Positions 44,301-59,300 of a DNA stretch of 64,000 nucleotides are shown here, in pieces. The notes under the pieces are model-generated. The model worked only from the letters and a program-made list of their open reading frames with translations. It made no database searches and had not been told where the DNA came from. This DNA comes from Chryseobacterium phosphatilyticum (GTDB lineage: Bacteria; Bacteroidota; Bacteroidia; Flavobacteriales; Weeksellaceae): NCBI RefSeq assembly GCF_002899825.2, contig NZ_PPED02000004.1:524381-588380 (forward strand), given 5' to 3'. Each line of letters opens with the position of its first letter. Position 1 is the stretch's first letter. The position numbers were made by a program, and so were the translations under genes.

Positions 44301-47300
44301 TCGTGATGAAGCTCTGCAAGATTGATATCACTATGGGTATTTAAATCACTGATTCTTTCCTGTATTTCTGCAATCTGATCCACTACTTTACCTTCTCCGT
44401 GGGAAACAATCAACGGTAAGGTATTGATATACAACCCTGCTGAGGATTCAATACCGTCCACAGGTAAGTTTCTTCCGGATACTGTAGTTCCTACTACCGT
44501 ACTTCCGGATCCACTGTAAATACTCAACTGTTTATGCCATAAATATTGAAGTACAGCATTGATTGTAAATCCTCTTGCTTTGGTAAAGTTTTTCAACAAA
44601 TGATACTGATCTCCACTTATAGAAATACTCAAAAAGCGATGATCTTTAATATGGCGATAGGTTCCTAAGTCTGTATTTTTTTGATCTTCTTTGACCAGAC
44701 TGCTTAAGTTCTCCTGATCTTCCAATAAAGTCATATATCTTTTCCAGAAGCTACGACTACTCTCCTTTTGACCCTGAAGATACTTTTGAGTTGCCTGGTA
44801 GGCATCATCTTTCATCAGAACCGGAGCCTGATTTTTAATCAGATTAAGATAAGCATCATGAACAGCATTTAAAACAACAGGCATACTCCACCCATCTAGT
44901 ATTGCATGGTGATTACTGAATAAACAGCTGTAGTGTTTTTCATTCCGTTTGAATACATAGACCCTGAACAAGCCTCCTTTTGATAAATCATAAATTTCAA
45001 AACGATCATCATAAGTTATTTTGTTGATAAGAGTTTCCTGAGCCTGTCCATTGATGGTACTGATATCTCTGTATCGGAAATCAGGATTCCCGGATTTATC
45101 TATAACCTGTACAATTTCTCCGTTCCAGTCGAATCTTAAACGTAAGGAAGGATAATGCTCCTGTGTAAGCTTCCATGATTTCTGAAGCTTGTCAATATCC
45201 ATTTCCGTATGATAATCCCACATTAATTGTACTCTGTAGGCATCATCTTTCTCCCCCTGGTTTAAGGCATGATAGACAAAACCTTCCTGTAAGCTGTTTG
45301 CCAGGTATACTCCTTCTATTTCGGCAGACTCCTGAATATGCAACAGCTGATTATAGTTGACCACCTGATCTACGTCTGAAGGAGTAAGATAACTTCTTTT
45401 TTCTTCCGATAGAAGTTCAATAATTTCGGCAATATACTTCCTGAAGCCTTCTGATAAAGCAAGAATCTCCGATTCAGACAAGTATCCGGATATTCCGAAC
45501 CTCAGCTGACCATCTACCACCGCTCCATTAATGCTGATCAAATGACTGTCACGGTTATCGCTTCCCATACCTGAACCAGCGTCTTCGGGAGCTATAAACC
45601 AGGATTTTTCTCCCCCGCTTTCTTCCTGATCCAGTTGTCCCAAATAGTTGAAACTAATCTTAGGGAGGTCTCTTCCGGTATACCCGATAAGGCTGCCATA
45701 TCCCATTCCGTTGTTTGGAATATTTCTCAGTGATTCTTTGGTAAGGACGATTGTATCTTTCAGGTTTTCCCCCGTCTCTAACAGCAATGGATACATTGTG
45801 GTAAACCATCCAACTGTCTCGGTGATGTCTAAGTTATCAAATACTTCTTCACGTCCATGACCTTCCAGTAAAACGGCATGATGGGAGCTTCCGCTCATCT
45901 CCGATAAAGCAGATGAAAGTGCAGAAAGCAACAAATCATTGATCTGAGTATGGTATACATGATGTGTATTTCTGATCAGTTTTCCAGTCATTTCCTTATC
46001 CAGCATAAGATGACCATGATGAGATTCTGTACCTGCCAATCTGCTCAAAACAGTATTGTTTTCATCTACAATATCGGTAATTGAATTCCAATAGGTTATT
46101 TCTTTATCTCTTGATTCCGGATCTTCAGACAGATAGCTGCTTATTGCATTTACCCATTGACGGTAGCTGCTTCCTTTGGTGTGAGAACGAATACGTTCTT
46201 CATCTCCTTTTTCAACAGATTGATAGATATTCTTCAGATCTTCTGTAATTATTCTCCAGCTTACAGCATCAATAATCAGGTGATGAAGAGCAAAGAAAAT
46301 TCTTGCACTTCCATCCTGGTATCCATTGATATAACCAATCCGGAATAACGGTCCTTTTTCAATATCAAAATCAGACTGCCAATCAGTCAGTTTTTGGGAA
46401 AGGGCTTCCGGGGTTAATTTTGATGCATCCAGATAGCTAATTTCCGGACAAAAAGAGTTATCCCTGTATATCTGACCATATTTGCCCTCTGTTTTAGGAT
46501 AATGAAGTCTGAAAGCATCATGCCTTTCCCATACATATTGTATAGAAGTTTCAAGATAATCACGGTTCAATTCCGGAACATGGATCAGGAATGCCTGGTT
46601 CCAGTGGTTGAAATCTTTCAGACAGCCCCTCTCTTTCTGGCTGAAGAACCACTCCTGAACAGGAAGGAAAGATACTTCCCCATTCAATAATCCCTGTTCT
46701 GTAAGGAGCTGTTTTTCTGAACTGTACTTCTTATCATCAATAAGCTGGGATAATGATGCTGTTGTTCTGGCACTAAAGACTTCTTTAACTGTTAGTTTTA
46801 CATTCAGCTGCTGTCTGATTCTTCCTACCAGCTGAATACTGATAATACTATCTCCTCCTAATCTGAAGAAATCATCATGAATACTGATCGTTTCTGCCTC
46901 CAATCCTAATACTTCACCATAAATCTGACAAATCAGCTTCTGAAGGGTTGTCTCCGGAGCCGTATATTCTTTACTCCCTGTAAAATCAGGTTCAGGCAAT
47001 GCTTTTCTGTCTAATTTTCCGTTGAGAGTCACCGGGAACGCTGTTAAATGAACAAAAGCTCCGGGAACCATATACTCAGGAAGGGATTCTGATACGTATT
47101 CTGAAAGCAATTCTGAATCTATGGCTAAGCCAGAAACATAATAAGCTGCCAGATATTTTATTCCGGATTTATTTTCTTTGGTCAATACAGCTACCTGGCG
47201 AATACCTGAATACCTTAACAAGGTATTTTCAATCTCTCCTAATTCAATACGATGTCCACGGATTTTCACCTGGAAGTCATTTCTACCCACATATTCCAAC

Positions 47301-50300
47301 TCACCGTTTGGTAGCCAGCGCACTAAATCTCCGGTTTTATATAAACGAGCATTTTCGCCTTGTTCTTTCTGAGCTATTGTTTGGAATGGATTTAACATGA
47401 AACGTTCTTCTGTCAGCTCAGGGCGATTCAGATAGCCTCGTGCAATACCCGCCCCACCAATATACAACTCGCCCACTGCACCTACAGGAACAGGTCGGAA
47501 ATAAGCATCTAATACATAGGCAGTCATATTAGGAATCGGGCCTCCGATATTCAATGGATTTCTATCTTCTTTGTACTCATGAAGCGTAGAACATACCGTC
47601 CCTTCTGTAGGGCCATATTCATTGATGAGAATAATATTTTCTATATTTTTATCTAAGGTCGGGAAACTTTCTCCACCTGCAAATATTAGTTTCAGGTTCG
47701 TTCCCTGATGTACAACTTCTCTCAACAAAACAGGTGGAATAAAGGAAACCTGAATATTGTTTTCTTTAATATATTCGTTAAGTTCCACTACAGATGTTCT
47801 GAGGTCATTGTTATACAACCACATGGTATTTCCATTACACAAAACAGAAAATGCTTCATACACAAAGGCATCAAATACATAATTTGAATAACAACCTACT
47901 TCATTATATTCTTGAAGTCTATGAGCATTGATCATTGATTCTATGAGATTTATGACACTTTTATGCTCAATCATTACCCCTTTCGGTAGCCCTGTTGTTC
48001 CACTCGTGTAGATTACATAGGCGAGATGTCCCGAATTAACCTGAGTAACAGTATTTTCACATGATACTATTTCAAGTTTTGCTTTAACAGTAACATCATC
48101 AAGACAGATCAATTCTACATTACCTGCATCTTTTATCTTATCAACAGAGCTTTTCTGGGTAAGAATCACTTTTGCGGAAGTATCCTCCAAAATATGCTGT
48201 ATTCTGTCTGAAGGATATGACGGATCTATCGGAACATATGCAGCTCCGGCTTTTAATACGGCAAGAATAGCAACCAGTATACTTTCAGAACGGTCTAAGC
48301 ATATCGGAACTAAATCATCAGGCTGAAGGGCATAGTTTTCGATCAGATAATGAGCCAGGCGATTCGCTTTTTCATTCAATTCTTTATATGATAACTTCAC
48401 ATCCTGATATACTAAAGCAGTATGATCAGGTGTTTCCACTACCTTCTTCTCAAAAAGCTGATGAATCGTCAGATTCTTTGGATGTTCCTTCTGTGTATTA
48501 TTCCAATTCTCTACTATTTGTGTTGTTTCTTCTTTAGAAAGTAATGGGAGATCCCCAATTTGAGCCGTGATGTCAGCCTGTGCAATCTCCTCTAAAAGAA
48601 GCTGATAGGAACCTGCCATACGAATGATAGTTTCTTTTCTGAAAAGAGATTTTGCATAATTAAACATGATGCGAATTCCTTCTCCGTCATCGTCTACCAT
48701 GGTTGTCAAATCAAATTTGGCTGCCTGATAGTCGATCTCTCCATCAAAAGGATAGAACAAAATCTCTTCGTTGTTGTTTGTTGTTTCTGCTTCAATATTC
48801 TGAAGACCAAACATTACCTGAAATACAGGGTGTCTTGAAGTATCTTGTTCTACACCCAGTTCATCTACCAGTTTTTCAAATGGAAGATCCTGATGAGACT
48901 GAGCGTCCGTAACTGATTTTGAAACCTGAAGAATAAAATCTCTGATATTCTGTTTTGGGTTAATCTGTTCACGCAAAGCCAATGTATTGACAAAGAAACC
49001 GATAATATCTTCAAGACCTGCATGATGGCGGTTAGCTATTGGGCTACCTACAACAATATCATGTTGCCCTGAATATACTGAAAGCATCAGGTAATATCCG
49101 CTTAGCAGTAAAGAATACATACTTACTCCAAGATTTTTGGAGAGTTCTCTTAGTTTTTCGGCTTGTTCTGTCGTAAGATGGAAGTACAGATTTTCTCCTT
49201 CATATGAAATCTCCAGTGGTCTTTGGAAATCTGTAGACAGGTCGAGATTCTGGAAGTCCTCAAATTTATTTTTCCAATAGTTGATCTGTTGATCAAGGCG
49301 TTCTCCTGAAAGATAATTGCGCTGCCACAATGCAAAGTCCTTATATTGGATTTTTAATTCCGGAAGCTCAGGACTGTCTTTTCCGATCAATCCGTTATAA
49401 ATGATTGCGACCTCTTTAAGGAATACATCTGTAGACCATCCGTCAAACGCAATATGATGAATGACAATTGAAAGGTAATAGCGATTTTCAAATTTGAAAA
49501 TAGTAATCTTAACCGGAGTTTCTTCATCCAAACGGAAAATGGTATTAACACTTCTGTTGATTGCATTTTCCAATTCTTCTCTTGAACCGATAGTAACGAT
49601 CTCACAATCAGGAATTATATCTGTAACGATCTGATATCCCATTCCCTTTTCATTCGTTCTGATCACAGAGCGAAGAATATCATGACGCATGATCACTTTG
49701 ATCAATGATTGACGAAACTGTTCAAGTTGAATATTTTCATTCAGTATTGTCGTAATTGGAATGTTATAGGCACTGCTTCCTCCTTCATAAGATTCAATGA
49801 ACCAAAGTCTTTCCTGTGCAAAGGATAATCTTTGCTCTTCTTCAGAATCGATCTGTGCAGGAAGAATATTGATTTGCTCTTCCAATTGGTTTTCATCAGC
49901 GAGAATCATTGCTAATGACGCTACTGTTTTATGGGTAAATACCGTAGTTACACTAACCTGCGTGTTCAATTCCTGTTTGATCTTACTGATCAGCTTGATC
50001 GCCATGATACTATTTCCTCCCAGCCTGAAGAAGTCATCATAAATACTTATCGTTGTTCCATCAAGTTTCAGAACTTCACCATAGATACGACATAGTTCAG
50101 CTTCAAGATTATTTTGAGGAGCAGTAAAATCTTTACTTCCTGTAAAATCAGGTTCAGGTAATGCCCTTCTGTCCAGTTTTCCATTGATTGTTAATGGTAA
50201 AGCTTCCATATGAACAAAAGCTTCAGGAATCATATATTCCGGAAGGAAATCAGCTAAGTAGTCCGAGAGCAGTATTGAATCAATATTCTTTTCAGATACA

Positions 50301-53300
50301 TAATAACCTGCCAGATATTTTAATCCGGATTTATTTTCTTTTGCCAATACAGCAACCTGACGGATATCCGGATAGGATTGTAAAGTATTTTCTATTTCGC
50401 CTAACTCAATTCTATACCCGCGGATCTTCACCTGGAAGTCATTACGTCCAATGTATTCCAGCTCTCCATCAGGAAGCATACGAACTAAGTCACCTGTTTT
50501 GTACAAACGTCCGTTTTCTTCTTTTTCCCTCTGCGCCAATGTTTGGAATGGATTGGAAATAAAACGTTCTTCTGTCAAATCCGGTCTGTTCAGATAACCT
50601 CTTGCAATACCTGCTCCACCAACATACAATTCTCCCACGGCACCTACCGGAACAGGACGTTGGTACTGATCCAAAACATAGATGGTCATATTACCAATCG
50701 GGCCACCTATGTTTACCGGGTTTTCATCCTCATTATAGTGATGCAGCGTTGCACATACAGTCGTTTCTGTAGGGCCGTATGCATTGATAAGATCTACTCC
50801 ATTAGCTTTATAAAGAGACATGATCTGTGGATTGGTTACGTCACCAGCCACCACAAGCTTTTCTAAAGGAAGTATAAATTCACTTGTTAAGAGCACTGGT
50901 GGTATTGTTGCTATACTGATGGTATTTTCTTTAATATATTGCTGCAATGCAGAAAGGTCAATCCGTTTTTCAGCATCCAGTAAATAAATACGATGACCAT
51001 GAGTAATCGCCGGATATAGCTCCCAAATATGGGCATCAAATACATAATTGGCATACCACAGACAGTTCTTTTGTCTTAAAGGCAAGTCAGAATCATGGAT
51101 TAAGCCAAACTCTTTTGCCTCTTGCTGAATAAGATTCATTACATTTCTGTGTTCAATCATGACCCCTTTAGGCATACCGGTAGTACCACTGGTAAAGATT
51201 ACATAAGCCAGATTTGATGAATCAACATGAGTAACAGGATTTTCTGGAGACATTCTTCTGATAATTACCTGGAATACTGCATTATCTAAAGAAAGAACCG
51301 AAGTCTCCAGACTTTGCAGTTTTTCTATTGTACTTTCCTGTCCGATTACCACCTGTGCTCCGGTATCCTGAAGAATATGTTCTATTCTTTCCACGGGATA
51401 AGAGGGATCCATTGGTACATAAGCTGCTCCGGCCTTCAGCACAGCCAGAATAGCAATAATCATATGCTCAGATCGTTCCAGGAATAACGGCACCAGGCTA
51501 TCTGGTTGAAGATCGTATGTTTTGAGCAGGTAATTAGCCAAACGATTTGATCTTTCGTTCAGTTCTCTGTAGCTTAATACAACATCCTGATACACCAAAG
51601 CAGGAGCGTCCGGAGCTTTAACAACCTGTTCTTCAAACAACTGATGAATGGTTTGATGAGAAGGATAATAAGATTCTACAGCATTCCATCCTTCCATTAG
51701 CTTAAACTGATTATCAGAAACATGTGAAAATTTATTAGAACTAATTGTCCAGTTTTCAAGAATTTGGGCAAGAACCGTTTTCATTCCATCAATCAGCTGT
51801 TCCATGGTATGCTGTTCAAAAAGAACGCCTTCATAATTGATTTTCAGGGTTACACTTTCTCCCTGCTCAAATGCCATAATTCCTAGTGGATAATCCAGTT
51901 TTTCAACTGAATCTTTGAAAACAAATCCTAATTCATTGTTATCATCTCCGCCTTGTGGTACCGGATAGTTTTCATAGACAAATAAGCTGCTGAAAATACG
52001 TCTTGCATCCTGGTGAAGTTCTGCAAGGTTGACATCACTATGGGTATTCAGTTCACTGATTCTCTGTTGAATATCAGAAATGATATCCACCACTTTACTT
52101 TCAGTATGCTGTACAATTAACGGAAGTGTATTGATAAAGAGACCCGCTGAAGATTCTATATCATCTACTGGAAGACTTCGTCCGGATACGGTTGTTCCTA
52201 CAACGGTAGTTTCAACACCACCATATACACTTAACTGATTATGCCATAGATATTGCAGTACCGCATTAATCGTAAGACCGTTTTCAGTAGTAAATTTTTT
52301 CAGTTGCTGATATTCCTCTTCAATGATCGTCATTTTTACAGCCTGATGATCTTTAATCTGACGATACGTTCCCAAATCAATATGTTTGTGGGATTCTTTA
52401 AGCAGGCTGCTAAGGTCTTCACGGTCTTCGAGAAGGTTCATATAAGCATTCCAGAAGCTTCGGCTGCCCTCTTTGTGCTGCTGAAGATATTCCTGGGTTT
52501 TGATATAAGCATGATCTGTAACAATATTCAGATCCTGTTTTTTGGTTAATTTCAGATAGGTATCATGAATACTGGTCAGTATGATAGGCATACTCCACCC
52601 ATCCAATACCGCATGGTGATTGCTGAAAAGACAGGTATAATGTTTCTCAGAACGTTTAAACAGATATACTCTGAATAATCCTCCTTTTGATAAATCATAT
52701 ACTTCAAATCTATCTTTTTGAGTCGCTTCTCTGATCCATTTCTCCTTCTCTTCTTCATTCATGGTACTCAGATCCTGATAACGCCAGTCTAAGGTTCCTT
52801 TTTTATCAATGATCTGGATGATTTCTCCGTTCCAGTCAAATCTAAGTCTCAGGGCCGGAAATTGTTGCTGAGTATAAGCCCATGCTTCTTTAAGAGCCTC
52901 CACTTTCATATCGGAAAGATAATCCCATAGCAGCTGTACGCGATACGCATCATCCGTATCACCCTGATTCAATGCATGATATACAAATCCTTCCTGAAGA
53001 CTGTTCGCCAGATATATTTTCTCAACCTCTGCTGATTCCTGAACTGATAAGAGTTGCTTATCTTCTATGATATAATCAATATCCGAACGGGTAAGGAAGC
53101 TGCGGATATTTTGAGAAAGCTCTTCCACCACATGAATAATCTGCTCTTTAAAAGATTGAGCAAGCTGTTCTACCTGTTGTTGAGTGAGATATCCTGAAAG
53201 ACTGAAACGAAGCTGTCCTTTTAATACTCCACCATTAATACTGATAATATGGCTGTCTCTGTTCTTTTTTCCTATTGAAAGACCAGTATCTTCTGCTGCA

Positions 53301-56300
53301 ATAGACCATGTTTTTTCACCTGAATGATCTTCCTGATCTAGCTGTCCAAGATAATTGAATCCAATCTTCGGAAGTTCATGGTTAGTATAGCCTACAAGAC
53401 CTCCATAGCCGATACCGTGGTCCGGAATTTCTCTTAAGGCTTCTTTGGCCAATATTACTGTATCGCTCGCATTTGCTCCAGTTGTTAGTAATAGCGGATA
53501 CATTGAAGTAAACCAGCCTACCGTTTCCGTAATATCCAGATTAGTGAATACATCTTCACGGCCATGTCCTTCTAATACAATAGCATGTCGGGATGCTCCC
53601 GTGAAATCTGTGAGTACTGATGACAATGCTGCCAATAACAGATCATTGATTTCAGTATGATACACGTGATGGCTTCCTCTAATCAGTTTTTCAGTAGTAC
53701 TCTGATCCAGAAGAAGGATATCATGATGGTATTCAGTACCGGAAATTTCTTCAAGGGTCTGATTACTTTGGTCTACCTGAGAAGTTATTCTATTCCAATA
53801 AGCCAGTTCTTTATCTCTGGATTCAGCATCTTCAGATTTATAATTTTTAATAGCCTGTACCCATTGGCGGTAGCTGCTGCCTTTCTTAATCTGATAATCT
53901 TCTCCTTTTTCAAGCGTCTGATAGATGCTTCTGAGATCTTCAAGAATAATCCTCCAGCTCACAGTATCAATGATAAGGTGGTGGAAAGCAAAGAAAATTC
54001 TTGCGGTTTTATCCTGATATCCTGTGATGTAGCCGATATTGTAAAGTGGTCCTTTTTCAATTTCAAACTGCTCCTGCCATGTAGTAAATATTTCAGAAAG
54101 TTCTTTCTGACTTACTTTGGAAGCGTCAAGATCATTGATTTTTACTCCGGTTTTTTGGTCACCATAATATTGGCTATAATTTCCATTTTCAAGAGGATAA
54201 TATAACCTGAAAGCATCATGTTTTTCAATCAGTAGCTCAATACTTTTTTCTAAAAGACTACGATCCAGTTCCGGAACATTAATCAAGAAAGCCTGATTCC
54301 AATGGTTTGAATCCGCCAGGTACCCTTTTTCTTTCTCGCTAAAGAACCACTCCTGAACAGGTAAAAGAGGAACTTTGCCGGTAAGAATTCCCTGTTCTGT
54401 AAGGATCTCAACTTCTGTTCCTGACTTTTTCTCTTCCATCAAAATCGCCAATGCTGCTGTAGTTCTTGAGGAGAATATTTCTTTCACACTTAGGCGTACC
54501 TCCAGGCGCTGCTTTATTTTTCCTACCAGCTGAATACTGATGATACTATCCCCTCCTAATCTGAAGAAATCATCATGAATACTGATACTTTCGGCATTGA
54601 TTCCCAGTACTTCTCCATAAATTTCAACAAGGCTCTTCTGAAGTGCAGTTTCTGGTGCAGAGTATTCTTTATTACCTGTAAAATCAGGTTCCGGTAAAGC
54701 TCTCTTATCCAGTTTTCCATTAATGGTTAATGGTAAAGCGGTTAAATGAACAAAAGCTCCGGGAATCATATACTCTGGAAGCGTTTCAAACAGATATTCT
54801 GAAAGAAGTACAGAATCAATCACCTGATCAGCAACATAATATCCCGCCAGGTATTTAACCCCAGATTTATTTTCTTTGGCTATTACAGCAACCTGATGGA
54901 TACCAGGATAGCTTAGTAAGGTATTTTCAATCTCTCCTAATTCGATACGATAGCCACGGATTTTCACCTGGAAGTCATTTCTTCCGATATACTCCAATTC
55001 TCCGTTTGGTAACCAGCGTACTAGGTCTCCGGTTTTATACAACTTTCCATTCTCTCCTTTTACGTGTTGTTCAGAAGTTTGGAAAGGATTGGAAATAAAA
55101 CGTTCTTCTGTCAGTTCAGGGCGGTTCAGATAGCCTCTGGCAATACCTGCTCCGCCGATATAAAGCTCTCCGGCTGCACCTACAGGTACAGGACGTTGAT
55201 AATCATCCAGAACATACACCGTCATATTACCAATAGCACCTCCGATATTCAACGGATTTCCATCTTCATTATAATGGTGTAAAGTGGCACAGACTGTACT
55301 TTCTGTAGGTCCATAGGCGTTGATCAGATCAACCCCATGTTCTTTGTACAGCTTCATGACCTGAGGATTGGTAACATCTCCTGCCACCACCATTTTTTCT
55401 AAAGGAAGAATGTGATCTTTGGTAAGAAGTACCGGTGGTATGGTTGCTATGCTGATTTTATTTTCATCTATATACTGCTGTAAGGCAACAAGATCCGTTT
55501 GTTTATCTTTATCCAGGATGTAAATGCTGTGTCCATGGGTAATGGACGGATATAATTCCCAAACGTGCGCATCGAATACATAGTTAGCGTACCACAGGCA
55601 GTTTTTATGAACAGAGTCTGATTTCAGACCAAATTCTTTGGCTTCCTGCTCTATTAAGTTGGCTACACTTTTATGTTCAATCATTACTCCTTTTGGAAGT
55701 CCTGTTGTACCGCTGGTATAAATTACATAAGCAAGATTCTCAGGTTTCACTTCCGTTACAGGATTTTCTGCAGATCCCATTTCAAGAATAGCACGGACAG
55801 CGATTGTATCCAGGGAAATAACTTCTACTGATGTATTTTTTACTTTTTCTGCTGTATTTTCTTCTGCCAAAATAATTTTTGCTACTGTATCCTGAAGAAT
55901 ATGTTCTATTCTGTCTGCTGGATAGGAAGGATCCATCGGCACATAAGCTGCTCCGGATTTTAATACCGCTAAGATGGCAATAAGCATTTGCTCAGAACGA
56001 TTCAGGCATAGCGGGACAATATCATCCGGCTGAAGACCATACGTTTCAATAAGATGATTCGCCAAGCGGTTAGCACGTTCATTAAGCTCACGGTAAGACA
56101 GTCTTACGTCCTGATATACTACTGCAATCTGATTCGGAGTTTTTGCAACCTGTTTTTCAAATAACTTGTGAATGGTTATATCAGAAGGATAAAATACTTC
56201 TGTTGCATTCCATTCTTCCATCATTTTTTTACCGGTATCTTCTGTTATTAAACGAAGGTCAGATAGTTTGGTTGTTTCCAGATTCACATCATTACCAAAA

Positions 56301-59300
56301 GCCTGTTCAAGCAGATACAGATAAGAATCTATCATATTCTTAACCGTTTCTCTTGCGAAAATTGCCTTGGCATAATTGAACATTCCCTGGATAGTTTCTT
56401 CGCCATCATCAATCATGGTGCTCAGATCAAATTTTGCCACCTGATAATCTGTGTCTCCTTCATAAGGATGGAACAGCACTTCTGCATCATCAGTATTTCT
56501 ACCAAAGCTTTGAAGGCCAAACATTACCTGGAATACAGGATGTCGGGACATATCTTGCTCTACCCCCAATTCTTCAACCAATTTTTCGAAAGGCAAATCC
56601 TGATGAGACTGTGCTTCGATTACAGACTGAGCGATCTGAAGAATAAAGTCTTCAATATTTTGCTCTGCATCAATGGTTTCTCTTAAGGCCAATGTGTTCA
56701 CAAAGAACCCAATCATATCCTCAAGACCTGCATGGTGCCTGTTGGCAATAGGGCTTCCTACTACAATATCATCCTGACCGGAATAAGCAGACAGCATCAG
56801 ATAATACCCCCCAAGCATCAAACTGTATAAACTTACACCCAAGTCTTTAGATGTTTTTCTCAGACCCTGGGCTAGTTTCGGAGACAGTACAAAATGGATG
56901 GTTTCTCCATCATAAGAAACCTGGTTGGGTCTCTTATAATCTACAGGCAGGTTCAGGGTCTGGAAATCATCCAGTTTTGTTTTCCAATAGTCTACCTGAC
57001 GATCAAGTCTTTCTCCGGAAAGGTAATCTCTCTGCCATAATGCAAAGTCTTTATATTGTACCTTAACTTCAGGAAGTTGAGGTTCTTCTCCCTTGATAAG
57101 GGCATTGTAAATTGTTTGTATTTCTTTTAAGAAAATATCCGTTGACCAACCATCAAATGCAATGTGATGAATCACAACTGACAAATGATGGTGGTCTCCT
57201 AACCTAAAAATGCTAATTTCTATAGGAAGTTCTTCATCCAGACGGAATATTTTATTGGAAACTCTGTTGATTTCTCTGTCCAGCTCCTCTTTTGTATTTA
57301 CCTCGTGTAAATGAATAGCCGGAATCTGGTCAAGAATCAACTGATATCCTTTTCCTTCGTCGGTTGAACGGATAATGGTTCGTAATACTTCATGTCGTAT
57401 TACAATGGTTTCGAGCGCCTTTCCTATTACTGAAAGATCTGTTTTTTCATTCAAACGGACAGTCATAGGAATGTTATAGGCACTGCTTCCTCCTTCATAA
57501 GTTTCAATAAACCAAAGTCTTTCCTGGGCAAAAGATAATTTTTGCTCTTCAGGGGTATTTACTTTTACTGGTGCAATTGTAACCTGTTCATCAATATTAT
57601 TTTGATCATTTAATGCTTCTGAAAGTGAGGCTACTGTTTTATGGCCAAATATTACGGCTACCCCAACCTGCGTATCCAGAGTTCGTTTGATGGAGCTTAT
57701 TAATTTGATGGCCATAATACTATTTCCTCCAAGACTGAAGAAATCATCATGAATACCAATACCAGAAGCGTCTAATCCAAGAACTTCTCCATAGATCTGA
57801 CATAACTTCTCCTGTAATTCAGTCTCAGGGGCTGTGTATTCTCTGCCTCCTGTAAATTCAGGTTCTGGTAAGGCTCTTCTGTCTAATTTTCCATTGATGG
57901 TTAATGGTAATGAGGTTAAGTGAACAAACGCTGCAGGAACCATATATTCTGGTAACACCTCTGATAAGAATGTGGTAAGATCGTTTACTTCATTTGCTTT
58001 TTCTGAGATATAGTATCCAACAAGGTATTTCAATCCGGCTTTATTTTCTTTGGCCAGAACCACAGCTTGTTTTACTTCCGGGTATTCCTGAAGTCTGTTT
58101 TCTATTTCACCTAATTCAATTCTATAGCCCCGGATCTTCACCTGGAAGTCATTTCTTCCAATATATTCCAGTTCGCCATCAGCAAGATAGCGGACTAAAT
58201 CTCCGGTTTTGTATAGGACTCCATTCGTTCCCTGCTCTTTCTCTTCCAAGGTCTGGAAAGGATTGCTGATGAAACGTTCGGCGGTAAGTTCTTCACGATT
58301 CAGATAGCCTCTTGCTATTCCGGCTCCGCCTACATACAATTCTCCTACTGCTCCTACCGGAACGGCTCGAAGGTGTTTATCTAGGATATACATGCCCTGA
58401 TCCGGAATATTCTCCCCAATTAATGAGGCTTTATCCAAGTCGTCTGCGCTCAATTTCTTGTAGGTTACATGGACGGTGGTCTCAGTAATTCCATACATAT
58501 TGATGAGTGTTGGTGCAGAATGATAACGCTCATACCAAGGTTTTAAAGAGGCAAGATTTAAGGCTTCTCCTCCGAAGATCACATAGCGAAGACTGCTTAA
58601 CTGTTCTTCTCTCTGAAGTGCGGTATCAATAAACTGGTAGAAGGCAGTTGGAGTTTGGTTTAATACCGTTAAGCCTTCTTCTAAACATAAGCTGAAGAAT
58701 AAATTGGTGTCTTTGGTCTGTTCAGAGGATGGAACTAATAATTTTCCACCATAGAATAAGGCTCCCCAGATTTCCCATACACTGAAGTCAAAGACATAGG
58801 AATGGAATAAGCTCCAAACGTCTTTGTCATTAAACTGATACCAGTGATCGGTAGCACTGAACAAACGGGCTACATTACGGTGTTCCTGTAGTACTCCTTT
58901 TGGCATTCCTGTGGTTCCACTGGTGTAGATTACATAGGCCAGATGTGAGGATTCTACGGAAGTAACAGGGTTTTCAATGCTACTGTTTTCAAGAACAGTT
59001 TCCAGCTCCGGATCTTTCAAAATAAGCATGGAAGTGGTCTCTCCGCAAGCTTCAAGAACATTAAGCTCAGAGCCTAGCTGTGTAATGACAATTTTTGCAC
59101 CTGTATCTGTCAGAATGTGTTTAATTCTATCAGAAGGATATGATGGATCCATTGGTACATAAGCTCCACCGGATTTTAACACAGCCAGAATAGCCACAAG
59201 CATTTCTTCGGAACGCTCCAGACATAAAGGAATAAGATCATCCGGCTGAATATCATACGTTTTGATAAGATAATTTGCCAAACGATTGGAACGTTCATTT

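Noticed and set aside
53657..54205. 182-codon plus-strand frame inside the NRPS
   Set aside because: Antisense to the module 3 E domain, whose motifs are all present; no promoter or homologous look.
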